This document shows, piece by piece, positions 19,775-29,345 of a stretch of DNA of 64,000 nucleotides. The notes beneath the pieces are model-generated. The model saw nothing but the letters and a program-made list of their open reading frames with translations. It was not told the origin of the DNA and ran no database searches. Location of the stretch: NCBI RefSeq assembly GCF_014529945.1, contig NZ_JACVFB010000002.1:372001-436000 (forward strand). Reading direction: 5' to 3'. The translations under genes and the position numbers were made by a program. Source of the stretch: Chitinophaga varians. Lineage in GTDB: Bacteria; Bacteroidota; Bacteroidia; Chitinophagales; Chitinophagaceae. Numbering within the stretch: position 1 is the stretch's first letter; every line of letters begins with the position of its first letter.

Positions 19775-22531
19775 TTATTCGGGTTCAAAGCCGAGCATGA
19801 AGGTAAACTTAGCCGCATCCTTCAGGCCACCGCCAGACTTGATACGGTCAAATCCTATACCATAATCAAATCCAAGCAGCCCAAACATCGGCAGATAGAA
19901 GCGCATACCGATACCAGCAGAGCGACGCAGCCTGAAAGGATTGTAATCCTGCATATCACGGTAACCGTTAGCAGCCTCGATAAACGCCAGACCAAAAATA
20001 GTGGAACTGGGGTTCAGGCTAAACGGATAACGCAGCTCCATCACATATTTGTTGAACACGGTGAAACCACGGTAATCGGCCGGCTGACCAGATTCAGGGT
20101 TCAGGCTCGGATCGGAAGTATAATACACCGGATAGCCTCTCTGGGAGATGATATCACGGTCATAGATCGCAAAGTTGCTCAAACCATCACCACCCAGCTC
20201 AAAGCGGCCGAACGGAGACAACGTGGTACGGTTGTTATACCGGGAGATGTAACCGAATTTGGCAGCCACTTTCAATACGAAAGTTTTGTTGTCGCTACCC
20301 ATCGGACGGCTCAAGGGTACATACCATTCCGCATTGAAACGATATTTCTGGTACTCGATAAAGTTGAACTGCTTGGAGATCGGATCTTTCGTATAGTCCT
20401 TGCTTGGGTCAAACAGTGAGTACGGAGGCGTATACTGGGCAGACAGCATGAAGTTGGAACCACTACGCGGGAAGATCTGCTGGTCCACAGAAGAACGCGC
20501 CAGGGTAAACTTCAGGTTAAGGTTATTGGAAGTACCGTTGTCAAAGCCCGGGATACCGAAGTAGTTATAGTTCTTCAGCTTGTACTGCTGATAGTTGACA
20601 GAATAGATCAGCGTGAAGAAGTCGTCCGGCCATTTCAGCTGCTTACCGAGTGACACGGAAGCACCCAACACTTTAAAGTGACCGTCGGTGGTAGTATTGT
20701 TCTGATTATAAATGTTAGCGTAGTAGTTGCTGTAAGCGTATGGGTTCTGATAGCTGCTGTAGAAGCTAACGGAGAACTGGTTACGTTTTTTACCGCCCAG
20801 CCATGGCTCTGTAAAGGAGAAGTTGTAAGAGCGGTATGCTTTACCGTTGGAAGACACGCGGACAGACAGTTTCTGACCATCGCCGCTTGGCAACGGGTCC
20901 CATGTTTCTTTACGGAAGATGTTACGCAGGGAGAAGTTGTTGAACGTTACACCCAGGGTACCGGTCAAACCGATATAACCACCCCAACCGGCAGACAGTT
21001 CCAGCTGGTCATTGGCTTTTTCTTCTACGGTATAGTCAATATCCACGGTACCATCGGCTACGTTAGGCACGGGGTTCATCCCGATTTTCTCCGGGTTGAA
21101 GAAGCCGAGGTTGGCAATCTCACGGTTGGAACGGATCAGGTCAGCGCGGCTGAATTTTTCACCGGGGATGGTGCGGAGCTCACGGCGAATAACGTGTTCA
21201 TTGGTTTTTTCGTTGCCCGCGATGCGTACTTCTTTGATGGTGGCCTGCGGACCTTCGCGCAAACGGATCTCATAGTCGATGGTATCGCCACGGATGCCGA
21301 TTTCCACCGGATCGATCTGGAAGAAGAGATAACCATAGTCCATGTAGTAGCCGGTGATGTCACCGCCTTCCTGAGACATTTGTTTACCCAGTCTTTTTTC
21401 CAGCAGTTCGAGATTGTACACATCTCCTTTCTTGATACCCAGGATGCGGGTCAGTACGGAGTCACTGTAACGGGTATTGCCTTTCCAGGTAATATCACCG
21501 AAATAGTATTTTTTACCTTCAGAGACAGCCAGGTCGATATTCAGGTTGCTGGCGCTGGACTTATAGGTGGTGTCTTTGAGAATGAGCGCGTCTCTATAAC
21601 CTTTGGAGTTATAGTAGCTCACTACTTTGCCTTTATCCTCGATGTATTTGGACTCGTTGAATTTAGCAGAGCTGAAGAGTTTGAAGCGGAAGTAGGGGTC
21701 CAGCTTATCCAGTGCACGGGTTGGCTGCAGGAAACCGTAAGTTTTCCAGAAATCGTCCGGTTGGGCCAGAGAGTCCACATATACCTGTTTGGTATCAGGG
21801 TAGAGGGTGAAGCGGGTCCGCTCCTTTGTTCCCTTCATTCTCTTTTTCAGCTTGGAATCGGCAATGTTGTAGTTACCAACAAAGTTGATATTGTCGATAC
21901 GTACCTTGTTGCCTTTATTCACGTAGAAAATGAGGCCCATGGAGTTTACCTGGCCACTGTCTTTTCTTTCTTCCGTTCTAACGGTAGCGTTGCCGAAACC
22001 TTTGTCGGCATAAAATTTATGAACTACGCCAATGACGTTCTGTTTAAGGGCGGGGGTTACCACGGTACCTTTACGGAGGCCGGCTTTGGTGGCGATATCA
22101 TCAGCTTCGCTTTTTTTGATGCCTCTGAACTGAAAGCTGTTCATGCGGGGCATTTCGATCAGGCCGATTTCCAGCCAGATTTTATTCCCTTCTATTTTGG
22201 TAACGTAGATGGTTACGTCAGCGAAGAGGCGCTGAGACCAGAGGCTTTGGATAGCTTTGGTAAACTGGTCTCCCCCGGGGTATACCACCTTATCGCCTAC
22301 ACTGAGGCCGGAGAGTGACAGCAGTAATGCTTTATCCAGGTATTGGGTACCGGCAACGGTGATATCTGCAATCTCGTACTGTTGCGGATTAGCCATGCTC
22401 GGGGAAATTGCCGGCGGATTAGCGGGTGGCTGTACGGGTGGCACGGTATCTTTCTGCTGAGCGGATACACGTATGCCTGCACTGCAACATAATGCTATAG
22501 CCAGAAGGCCCTTAGGAAATAATTTCTTCAT
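19775..22531 (-). CDS. bamA: Outer membrane protein assembly factor BamA
   Basis: 918 residues, signal peptide ending near 'GIRVSAQQ'. Five POTRA domains lie at about 45-480 (for instance 'YEIADITVAGTQYLDKALLL', 'VRIDNINFVGNYNIADSKLK', 'TIKEVRIAGNEKTNEHVIRR'). A 16-strand Omp85 barrel follows, with the conserved 'FELGGDGLSNFAIYDRD' and 'GIGMRFYLPMFGLLGFDYG'. It is the core of the BAM complex that folds outer-membrane proteins. The start at 22531 overlaps the end of uppS by 20 nt, indicating translational coupling; Skp-like genes follow. Confidence 0.95.
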   Translation of the reverse strand: MKKLFPKGLLAIALCCSAGIRVSAQQKDTVPPVQPPANPPAISPSMANPQQYEIADITVAGTQYLDKALLLSLSGLSVGDKVVYPGGDQFTKAIQSLWSQRLFADVTIYVTKIEGNKIWLEIGLIEMPRMNSFQFRGIKKSEADDIATKAGLRKGTVVTPALKQNVIGVVHKFYADKGFGNATVRTEERKDSGQVNSMGLIFYVNKGNKVRIDNINFVGNYNIADSKLKKRMKGTKERTRFTLYPDTKQVYVDSLAQPDDFWKTYGFLQPTRALDKLDPYFRFKLFSSAKFNESKYIEDKGKVVSYYNSKGYRDALILKDTTYKSSASNLNIDLAVSEGKKYYFGDITWKGNTRYSDSVLTRILGIKKGDVYNLELLEKRLGKQMSQEGGDITGYYMDYGYLFFQIDPVEIGIRGDTIDYEIRLREGPQATIKEVRIAGNEKTNEHVIRRELRTIPGEKFSRADLIRSNREIANLGFFNPEKIGMNPVPNVADGTVDIDYTVEEKANDQLELSAGWGGYIGLTGTLGVTFNNFSLRNIFRKETWDPLPSGDGQKLSVRVSSNGKAYRSYNFSFTEPWLGGKKRNQFSVSFYSSYQNPYAYSNYYANIYNQNNTTTDGHFKVLGASVSLGKQLKWPDDFFTLIYSVNYQQYKLKNYNYFGIPGFDNGTSNNLNLKFTLARSSVDQQIFPRSGSNFMLSAQYTPPYSLFDPSKDYTKDPISKQFNFIEYQKYRFNAEWYVPLSRPMGSDNKTFVLKVAAKFGYISRYNNRTTLSPFGRFELGGDGLSNFAIYDRDIISQRGYPVYYTSDPSLNPESGQPADYRGFTVFNKYVMELRYPFSLNPSSTIFGLAFIEAANGYRDMQDYNPFRLRRSAGIGMRFYLPMFGLLGFDYGIGFDRIKSGGGLKDAAKFTFMLGFEPE

Positions 22532-23273
22532 TCTGCTGAATTTGTTCGCTTGTTTTGCCAAAGCGCCGTTCTCTGGTTTGATAATTTAAGATGGCTTGGT
22601 AAAGATGTTCATTGCGGAAGTCCGGCCAACGGGTGTCTGTAAAGTACAGTTCCGCGTAAGCCAGCTGATATAGCAGGAAATTGCTGATCCGGCATTCTCC
22701 ACTGGTACGGATCATTAATTCCGGGTCGGGTAATCCTGCAGTACAGAGATATTTTTCCCATACCTCCGGCGTTACGGAAGCCGGGTCGAGGGTCCCTTTC
22801 TTCACATCCAGAGCGATTTTCTGGGCAGCATTCACGATTTCCCATCGGGCACTGTAGCTGAGGGCCATGATAAGATTAAGGCCGGTATTGTGGCTGGTCA
22901 GCGCAATCGCCTCTTCCATTTCCTGTTGGGCCTGGGGGGGCAGCATGCTCATGTCTCCGATGACACTCAGCCTGATATTATTTTTGGATAAGGTCCCTAC
23001 CTCCTTCCGGATAGTATTTACGAGCAATTCCATAATACCGTTCACTTCGTAAACGGGGCGATCCCAGTTTTCAGTAGAGAAAGCATACAGGGTCAGGTAG
23101 CCTATTCCAAGTTCTGCACAGGTTTCTACGATATTGCGCACACTTTCCACGCCTTCGTGATGCCCATACAGCCTGTCTTGTCCACGCTCCTTAGCCCAAC
23201 GGCCGTTACCGTCCATGATAATGGCGATGTGGCGGGGTAACCGTTGTAAGTCTAATTTATCCTTCAAGCTCAT
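22512..23273 (-). CDS. uppS: Isoprenyl transferase (undecaprenyl diphosphate synthase)
   Basis: 253 residues. The signature motifs are complete: 'HIAIIMDGNGRWAKERG' (catalytic Asp), 'LTLYAFSTENW', and 'MIRTSGECRISNFLLYQLAY' with the C-terminal Glu. It adds C5 units from IPP in cis to make the C55 lipid carrier for peptidoglycan and glycan export. It is followed by an overlapping bamA. A good promoter lies upstream at 23331-23360. Confidence 0.96.
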   Translation of the reverse strand: MSLKDKLDLQRLPRHIAIIMDGNGRWAKERGQDRLYGHHEGVESVRNIVETCAELGIGYLTLYAFSTENWDRPVYEVNGIMELLVNTIRKEVGTLSKNNIRLSVIGDMSMLPPQAQQEMEEAIALTSHNTGLNLIMALSYSARWEIVNAAQKIALDVKKGTLDPASVTPEVWEKYLCTAGLPDPELMIRTSGECRISNFLLYQLAYAELYFTDTRWPDFRNEHLYQAILNYQTRERRFGKTSEQIQQNEEIIS

Positions 23274-23330
23274 TTTGTGTCAGGCGTATTATATCAGTTT
23301 ATACAGATTTACTAAAAGTGTGCAAAGATA

Positions 23331-23360
23331 CAAAAATAGAGTAATGACTTTTTTAGCAAA
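23331..23360 (-). promoter_or_regulatory. Promoter of the uppS-bamA-ompH group
   Basis: On the minus strand TTTG (23360-23357), an 18-nt spacer and TATTTTTG (23338-23331) fit the Bacteroidota consensus. The expected leader is about 50 nt. A second -7 match, TATCTTTG, lies at 23330-23323. Confidence 0.6.
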
Positions 23361-23493
23361 GCTTGACCCCCTGTTTTAACGTAGTTTTAACAGCGAAATC
23401 AATACCAGCGGGGATTTTCGGGAATTTCGGCGGTAGAACCGGGCTATCTGGAGGCAAGAAATGCCGGCCCGTAGAAAGTATTTTAACGGTAAA

Positions 23494-24360
23494 TTAAAAT
23501 TTACAGTTGTAGGAGGTGAACAGGATACTAATCGTGAGCTCTATGGTAACAAATTGGTCTTTGTCGCGGCTGTTACCCCGCTGCCGGCCAGTTACGCCAA
23601 TAGGCTCGCCGGTTACGTACGACCGGTCCTGCAGCCGGTAGGCTACACTGGACTGCCCGTTGGGCAATGTCGGAAATGCCCCCGGTCCGGCATAAGTTGT
23701 ACTGACGTCGTCCAGATAATCTGTCTGCGTGAAACGATACAACGCTTCCAGACCAACATTCACTTTTTTTGAAATATTATACTTGAAGCCGCCTCCGATC
23801 AGGAAGGCATAAGAAACGAGGCTGTAGGGCTTACGGTCGGGATAAAGGGCCGTTCCCTGCCCTTCTGTACGCATGGGCTGAAGATAGTACTTCACCCCGT
23901 CCATATAGGCGTAAGGGTTAAAATGGAAGATACTGGCGCCGCCAGACAAATACGGCGAAAAACGATGGTCCAGTGTTCCCGGTTCAAACTTGAAAAAATT
24001 AAAATCACCCTGCAACGCCAGCTCAAATACGTTCGTATTAAAACTCAGGTTCCTGCGGTGTTCAAATTCATTTTTATTATATACGTCTGAATAACCCAGT
24101 TGCATAAAACGACCATGGGCGCGCACACCCACGTATTCGTTCAGGTATTTACGGTAGTACACGCCTACCGCCGGCTTGATGGTATTCAAAGCCCCTCTGG
24201 TATTCAAATCCCCGAAATATTGCGCCCCGCCGATCGATATTCCCAACTCCCCTACATATTCCAGTTCATTTTGTGCTTTCGCTTCACCGGCCAACAGGCA
24301 AATGATCGCCAACAGGAACGATAGCACGAAGTTTTTAGGATATAAAAAAGGTTTCAGCAT
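23494..24360 (-). CDS. DUF6089 family outer membrane beta-barrel protein
   Basis: 288 residues with a signal peptide ending 'LLAGEAKAQ'. The mature start 'LEYVGELGISIGGAQYFGDL' and alternating hydrophobic strands ('VGVYYRKYLNEYVGVRAHG', 'GGGFKYNISKKVNVGLEALY') indicate a small beta-barrel. Members of this family are conserved in Bacteroidota beside uppS and nadK, and the same position is seen here. The role is unknown; envelope biogenesis is an inference from context. Confidence 0.85.
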   Translation of the reverse strand: MLKPFLYPKNFVLSFLLAIICLLAGEAKAQNELEYVGELGISIGGAQYFGDLNTRGALNTIKPAVGVYYRKYLNEYVGVRAHGRFMQLGYSDVYNKNEFEHRRNLSFNTNVFELALQGDFNFFKFEPGTLDHRFSPYLSGGASIFHFNPYAYMDGVKYYLQPMRTEGQGTALYPDRKPYSLVSYAFLIGGGFKYNISKKVNVGLEALYRFTQTDYLDDVSTTYAGPGAFPTLPNGQSSVAYRLQDRSYVTGEPIGVTGRQRGNSRDKDQFVTIELTISILFTSYNCKF

Positions 24361-24530
24361 AAATCAGTTCTACTTAAACGCAATAATGCCGGATTTATTT
24401 AATGTGTGACCGATCATTTATGCTAACAGCTTACCTATCAAACCACTTCACAGGCACAATTGAATTTACAATCAGCAGGCAATACATTTGTAAATGTAGG
24501 AATATATTTAACAAATATTATATCCGGCAC

Positions 24531-25421
24531 TCATATTTTGATACGATTACGGGCATCGATACCCCAGAGCAGTTTATTGCGTAACGTATGGAGGAAATTA
24601 CTTTCGTCGAGCCGTAACAGGCTGATTTTGAACCGCTCTTTTTTTATCGCCAGCTGCACGGAGCTGTCAATGGTTTCCATACGGCTGTCCAGCGTACACA
24701 GAAACTGATCGCTCCGGCCTTCCACTTCAAAAGAAATAACGCTTTCATTCGGAACAATGATAGGGCGCACATTGAGGTTGTGCGGCGCTACCGGGGTGAT
24801 CACAAAATTACCGGCATCCGGAAAAACGATAGGGCCACCGCAACTCAGGGAGTACCCGGTAGACCCGGTAGGGGTAGACACGATGAGCCCATCTGCCCAA
24901 TAGGTGTTCAGAAACTCGCCGTTCAGGTACGTATGGATCTTCACCATGGCGGAGGTATCTTTCTTGTGGATGGTGAACTCATTTAAGGCGTAGGGTATTT
25001 CCCCAAACAGGGGGATATTGGCGTCGAGGTGTATCAGCGACCGCTGATCGACGATGTACGTACGGTCCAGCAGCGCCTGTACCAACGCATGGATCTCATC
25101 CCTACCGATACTGGCCAGAAATCCCAGGCGCCCGAAATTAATCCCGATCACAGGGATATTGGTATCCCGTACATAACACACGGTGTCCAACAGAGTACCA
25201 TCGCCACCAAGGCTCATCAGAAAGTCGATTTTTCCCGGCAGGTCTTCTGCACAGGAAAACAGGGCAGGTTCCTTTTCAAAAGGAATATACTGTACCAGAA
25301 TACGGTAAAACGGTTCGTAAAAAGTAGCGGTGATCTCCGCCCGCTGTAATTCATCCAGCAACAGCCGGATGTTGGCTATATCTTCCGAAATAAATCCCCT
25401 GCTATAAAGAGCAACCTGCAT
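24531..25421 (-). CDS. nadK: NAD kinase
   Basis: 296 residues. The diagnostic motifs are present: 'MSLGGDGTLLDTV' (GGDG), 'GINFGRLGFLA', 'ALNEFTIHK' (NE) and 'TPTGSTGYSLSCGGPIV'. It phosphorylates NAD+ to NADP+ in the cytosol. It lies downstream of the Omp85-like gene across repeat E and upstream of DUF6089. Confidence 0.96.
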   Translation of the reverse strand: MQVALYSRGFISEDIANIRLLLDELQRAEITATFYEPFYRILVQYIPFEKEPALFSCAEDLPGKIDFLMSLGGDGTLLDTVCYVRDTNIPVIGINFGRLGFLASIGRDEIHALVQALLDRTYIVDQRSLIHLDANIPLFGEIPYALNEFTIHKKDTSAMVKIHTYLNGEFLNTYWADGLIVSTPTGSTGYSLSCGGPIVFPDAGNFVITPVAPHNLNVRPIIVPNESVISFEVEGRSDQFLCTLDSRMETIDSSVQLAIKKERFKISLLRLDESNFLHTLRNKLLWGIDARNRIKI

Positions 25422-25533
25422 AATAAATTACGAATTACGAATGACGAATGACAACCCACCAGCTATCAATTACAGACTACGGATTAATTAAGAACTTTTC
25501 ATTCGTAATTTGTAATTCGTAATTCGTAATTGA
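25422..25533. repeat. Heptad-repeat inverted repeat E upstream of nadK
   Basis: Left arm 25422-25453 and right arm about 25498-25533 are built from 7-nt units AATTACG/AATGACG. They surround a roughly 45-nt spacer with no obvious inner hairpin. The same phrase occurs in element B. It lies between the stop codon of the Omp85-like gene (25535) and the nadK start. Confidence 0.85.
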
Positions 25534-25534
25534 T

Positions 25535-26974
25535 TTACATATCTACACTGGTGTGTAAAAATAGTCCTTTTTGCCCTAACTGATTAACGCTGTACTCTAT
25601 ACGTAAACAGGTATCATAGAAAGAAACAATATCGATACCTATACCGCCGGTATACAAAAAGCGGTTATTGAGGAACCCATTGCCCGGAAACTTGCTGTAG
25701 GCATAGCCTGCATCGCCAAAGGTTTTGGCGAGGATCCGGACAGGCACGGTATTGAACTTCTTAGGCACAATGGGAAGCTTGATTTTGAAAGACACCAGTT
25801 CCTGACGCAGCGTGGATTTCAGGATGGCAAAGCTGGTACCGTCCACCACATAGTACTCGAGTCCCCGCAGGTAGTCATCACCATATCCCAGCGCCTGCTG
25901 GTTAATGTAAGGCTGGTCGGCCGAGAACTTCACCTGGCTGCGCATGCCCAGCGACAGGAACGTCTTGCGGTGCACCTGCCAGTACCGGGTGAAGTTGAGC
26001 CGGAAACGGACATCGTCGATATCACTGAGCGGACCGATGCCTCTTTTACCGGCTTCTCCCGAAATACTAATGCCTTTAAGCGGGTATATCCAGCTGTCAG
26101 CCTTGATGTAGGTGAAGCGGTAGGTCAGGTCCAGAAAACGAACGCTGGTGCGGCCTTTCCCGAGGTAATCGGGATTGAGGATGGCCACCGAGTCCGCCAC
26201 TTTTTCATAGTTGTAGTTGAGAAACACCTGATGACGGGCATTAATCGCTTTCCGATAGCTGTAACGCAGACCGATAACATAGGCCTGACGCAGGTATTCA
26301 TCATCTTTTTTGAAAAATTGTTGTTTGTTATTGCTGGTGAGATTGTTCACCTCACGGTTACGACTATATGAAAACAAGATACCCAGCCCGTGACGGAAAC
26401 CTTTGTCAATATAGGGCAGGTTATAAGCGAGCGATATTTTTTGGGTATAGCCGAACTGGAGCGTTGCATCCAGGCCATCATTACGGCCGGTGAGGTTTTC
26501 CTGCATGCCTTTTACACCAAGGTTGAGGCGGTTGAACTTATGCCCTTTCTCCACCCACCACTGGTTGAAATTACGGTCGGCCAGTTTAAAAATGGGGAAA
26601 GCGAAGGTGTACCACCGCTCCCATACTTCAAACACCAGGTCGGCGCTGTTGCCATCCCAGTTTTTGACGTTGGCGGTGACATTCAGGAAGAGGGAAGTAT
26701 TAAGTAACTGTTTGCGGCGTTCTTCCAGCGTTTCAGCCAGATCTTTCAGGTAGATGGTATCTCCCGGCACAGTACTGATTTCCCTGAGTATGATGGAGGT
26801 ACGGGTTTTCTTGTTACCGATAATAATGATATTTCGGACAACCAGGTAGCCGGAATCCTGCACCAGTGCTGTAGCACCCTCTCCTTCTCCTCCTGACCGG
26901 CCTGCGGCCGTGCCGGATAATCCGATGCCGAGCAGGCATATGATTCCCAGCAAGTAATAACAGCATCTCAGCAT
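25535..26974 (-). CDS. Omp85-family outer membrane protein with one POTRA domain
   Basis: 479 residues. A signal peptide (1-24) is followed by a single POTRA-like domain at about 45-118 ('LVVRNIIIIGNKKTRTSII', 'LEERRKQLLNTSLFLNV') and a beta-barrel of the bacterial surface antigen type ('YGDDYLRGLEYYVVDGTSF', 'FGDAGYAYSKFPGNGFL', 'GIGIDIVSFYDTCLRIEY'). It is much smaller than BamA and could be a patatin-less FhaC/TamA-like transporter or assembly factor. Related families in Bacteroidota also sit near nadK, but the function is not known. Confidence 0.82.
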   Translation of the reverse strand: MLRCCYYLLGIICLLGIGLSGTAAGRSGGEGEGATALVQDSGYLVVRNIIIIGNKKTRTSIILREISTVPGDTIYLKDLAETLEERRKQLLNTSLFLNVTANVKNWDGNSADLVFEVWERWYTFAFPIFKLADRNFNQWWVEKGHKFNRLNLGVKGMQENLTGRNDGLDATLQFGYTQKISLAYNLPYIDKGFRHGLGILFSYSRNREVNNLTSNNKQQFFKKDDEYLRQAYVIGLRYSYRKAINARHQVFLNYNYEKVADSVAILNPDYLGKGRTSVRFLDLTYRFTYIKADSWIYPLKGISISGEAGKRGIGPLSDIDDVRFRLNFTRYWQVHRKTFLSLGMRSQVKFSADQPYINQQALGYGDDYLRGLEYYVVDGTSFAILKSTLRQELVSFKIKLPIVPKKFNTVPVRILAKTFGDAGYAYSKFPGNGFLNNRFLYTGGIGIDIVSFYDTCLRIEYSVNQLGQKGLFLHTSVDM

Positions 26975-27090
26975 TGTAGGCGTCTCTGATTTAGAAAATT
27001 CTAAAGTTTATTTAAATGTGTGTCCTTATCATGGAAGATAACGAACCCCATCAAAATAATCAAATAACCGGAAAATTAATGCGACGGCTC

Positions 27091-27750
27091 TTACATGCTG
27101 ATGTAATTCATCAACAGGTCGTAGTTCTTTTTGAGCAGGTCTTCTTCCTGTTCTTCGGAATAGATGTATTTGATTGTGTAGTTAAACCGTTCATAGGTAG
27201 CTACGAGGGAATGCAGTTCCTGACGGTTGGTTTTCAGCAGTACTTCCAGTTTACCGGACGGATCGGTTAACGTATTCACGCTGAGCAGGGTTACATCGTT
27301 GGATTCAGCGATACGGGCAATTTCGCTGAGGCTGTAGTCTCTCGGGTCCATTTCCAGGGCCAGGATACCACCCGCCTCCTTGGCGCCATTGTATTGGGCC
27401 AGGGCAGCCAACAGGTTATCTTTGGTGATAATGCCCAGGTAGTCATTTTCTTTGGTAATGACGGGTAGTACAGATAATTTGAATTCGTAAAACAACTTCA
27501 GTGCCTCGAAGAGGTGGGCGCCTTCCTGAATAGCAGGGCGGTTGGCGCCGTTATATTGTATGGACTCCAGCTGTAATTCCGGTTCTTCCATATCCATAAT
27601 CTGGTCTTCCTCTATCAGCGCCATGTACTTATTTTCCACCACCATGGGCAATTGCGTAAGATGATATTCATTCATCAGGCGCAATGCCTTGGCACCTGCA
27701 TCCGAAGGCTGCAGAATTGGCACGGTGGATATGAGTTCTCTGGCGGTCAT
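27091..27750 (-). CDS. CBS-domain pair protein
   Basis: 219 residues. Two CBS motifs fill residues 1-125 ('PSDAGAKALRLMNEYHLTQL', 'YEFKLSVLPVITKENDYLG'). A C-terminal half carries an ACT-like pattern ('VTLLSVNTLTDPSGKLEVLL'). CBS pairs bind adenosyl ligands and regulate partners. In Bacteroidota this gene normally sits next to nadK, as here (separated by one gene). No enzymatic domain is present. There is no signal peptide, so it is cytosolic. Confidence 0.85.
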   Translation of the reverse strand: MTARELISTVPILQPSDAGAKALRLMNEYHLTQLPMVVENKYMALIEEDQIMDMEEPELQLESIQYNGANRPAIQEGAHLFEALKLFYEFKLSVLPVITKENDYLGIITKDNLLAALAQYNGAKEAGGILALEMDPRDYSLSEIARIAESNDVTLLSVNTLTDPSGKLEVLLKTNRQELHSLVATYERFNYTIKYIYSEEQEEDLLKKNYDLLMNYISM

Positions 27751-27866
27751 TTTCGTGTATTCTTACACAATAATAGCAAAGAATCTTCCAACAGAAAAAG
27801 AAATTACGCGTACGGGCTGCCGGCCGCACCTGTAGAGGGCGGTGTATAGGCGTTTACAGCGCTGTT

Positions 27867-28649
27867 TCAGGCAGTTGGCTGTGTCTTCAGTCTTTCCAGG
27901 AAAGCGTGCAGAATTTTGTTGAATTCATCAGGGACTTCCATCATAGGGGCATGACCGCATTTATCGATGAATGCCAGTTCAGAATTAGGTATAAGCTTTT
28001 GGAATTCTTCGCCTACCATCGGTGGCGTAACGGTGTCATTGCGGCCCCAGATCAACAGTGTAGGTTGTTGAATATCCTTCAGTTCATCGCCCAGGTTATG
28101 CCGGATAGCAGACTTCGCGAGGGTGATGATCTTGATCACTTTCAGGCGGTTGTTCACAATTTCAAACATCTCATCTACCAGTTCCTTGGTAGCGATCTTA
28201 GGATCATAGAAAGTAAGCTCCGCTTTTTTACGGATGTATTCATAGTCTCCTCTCTTAGGATAGGTTTCGCCCATTCCGTTCTCAAACAGGCCGGAGCTGC
28301 CGGTGAGTATCAGCGACTTAACGGGTGCTTCCGGGTGTTTCAGCAGATATACCAGTGCCACATGGCCACCGAGGGAGTTACCCAGCAGGTGTATGTTCTG
28401 ATAGCCTCTGGCCTCAATAAACTTATGCACAAACTTCGCCAGTCCGCCAACAGACGTTTCCAGGATGTTTAAATCATACAGGGGTAACATGGGTATCACG
28501 ACCTTGTTATACTGCCGGAAATACTCGATCATGTGCGAGAAATTGCTCAAAGCACCAAAAAGTCCATGCAATAATACCAGCGGTTCTCCTTCTCCTTCTT
28601 CTATATAATTAAACTTACCCTGTGTTTTGATTTCGTAATCCATTGCCAA
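27867..28649 (-). CDS. Alpha/beta hydrolase
   Basis: 260 residues. The fold is clear: 'PLVLLHGLFGALSNFSHMIE' (oxyanion strand), nucleophile elbow 'LLGNSLGGHVALVYLL', acid near 'LLIWGRNDTVTPPMVGEEF', and catalytic His in 'IDKCGHAPMMEVPDEF'. It has no signal peptide. It is a member of the alpha/beta hydrolase-1 family found beside the CBS/nadK block in Bacteroidota. The substrate is unknown. Confidence 0.88.
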   Translation of the reverse strand: MAMDYEIKTQGKFNYIEEGEGEPLVLLHGLFGALSNFSHMIEYFRQYNKVVIPMLPLYDLNILETSVGGLAKFVHKFIEARGYQNIHLLGNSLGGHVALVYLLKHPEAPVKSLILTGSSGLFENGMGETYPKRGDYEYIRKKAELTFYDPKIATKELVDEMFEIVNNRLKVIKIITLAKSAIRHNLGDELKDIQQPTLLIWGRNDTVTPPMVGEEFQKLIPNSELAFIDKCGHAPMMEVPDEFNKILHAFLERLKTQPTA

Positions 28650-28703
28650 ATCTTGAAAGTCAATTTTACGCTAAAATAATTCTTTTTATTAATCTAAATA
28701 CTG

Positions 28704-29246
28704 TCAGGCCGGTTGTAACTGCCGGGCAGCCTTGTCAAAAAAGGCCTGCAACTGGGAGAAAACGTCTTTAAAAACAGGTATCCAGGCGCCCATGTGGTCC
28801 AATACCCACGGGCCAATAGGTTCGATATAAGGATATACTACCGACTGGAGTTTGGTTTCCGGGCTCAACAGATAAATCTGATTGGCGATCCACAGTACCA
28901 CACTGTAAATAATCGTAAATATCAGGGCATACAACAGGATACCGCCCAGCCGGTTCAGCCACCCCATCATGACCATTTCCACCAGCTTCTGCAGGGCTCC
29001 GGCGCCCAACCGTACCAGTAAAACCACCCCCACAAAAAGGCAAACGAAACAAAGTACAGGGACCCACCGGGAATGCACATCCCACCGTTGCTGGACTTGC
29101 AGGGCCGTCACCGCGGAAAGTTTGAGGGCTACCGCCATCCCGAGGGTTACGGCGATCAGCGAAAATACCGCCACTATCAATCCCCGAGTATACCCCTTAT
29201 AAAGGGCAAATACCATGATAATGGCAAAAACGATATCAATCGACAA
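28704..29246 (-). CDS. CvpA family membrane protein
   Basis: 180 residues, four predicted membrane helices. The N-terminus 'SIDIVFAIIMVFALYKGYTRGL' is the typical CvpA start, followed by 'VLCFVCLFVGVVLLVRLGAG'. The start codon is TTG (29246), chosen because it gives the family N-terminus; the next ATG would remove half of the first helix. The role is uncertain; in other bacteria CvpA relates to colicin V production and envelope homeostasis. Confidence 0.85.
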   Translation of the reverse strand: MSIDIVFAIIMVFALYKGYTRGLIVAVFSLIAVTLGMAVALKLSAVTALQVQQRWDVHSRWVPVLCFVCLFVGVVLLVRLGAGALQKLVEMVMMGWLNRLGGILLYALIFTIIYSVVLWIANQIYLLSPETKLQSVVYPYIEPIGPWVLDHMGAWIPVFKDVFSQLQAFFDKAARQLQPA

Positions 29247-29254
29247 ACTAATAC

Positions 29255-29345
29255 ATTTGATTATTTTGGTATTTGATTATTTAACCATTTCAATGGCCGG
29301 AAGCCCGGTATTCAAATAATTAAATAACCAAATATCAAAATTATT
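29255..29345. repeat. Octad-repeat inverted repeat F between YqeY and CvpA genes
   Basis: Arms about 29258-29290 and 29312-29345 consist of 8-nt units such as AAATAACC/AAATATCA and their complements. The inner part has a short GGCCGGAAGCCC stem. The right arm overlaps the stop codon of the YqeY gene (29341). Confidence 0.75.

Noticed and set aside
20678..22318. A 546-codon open frame antisense to bamA
   Set aside because: It lies fully inside a bamA with all POTRA and barrel motifs, has no recognisable domain, and is the third-position shadow common over GC-biased genes.
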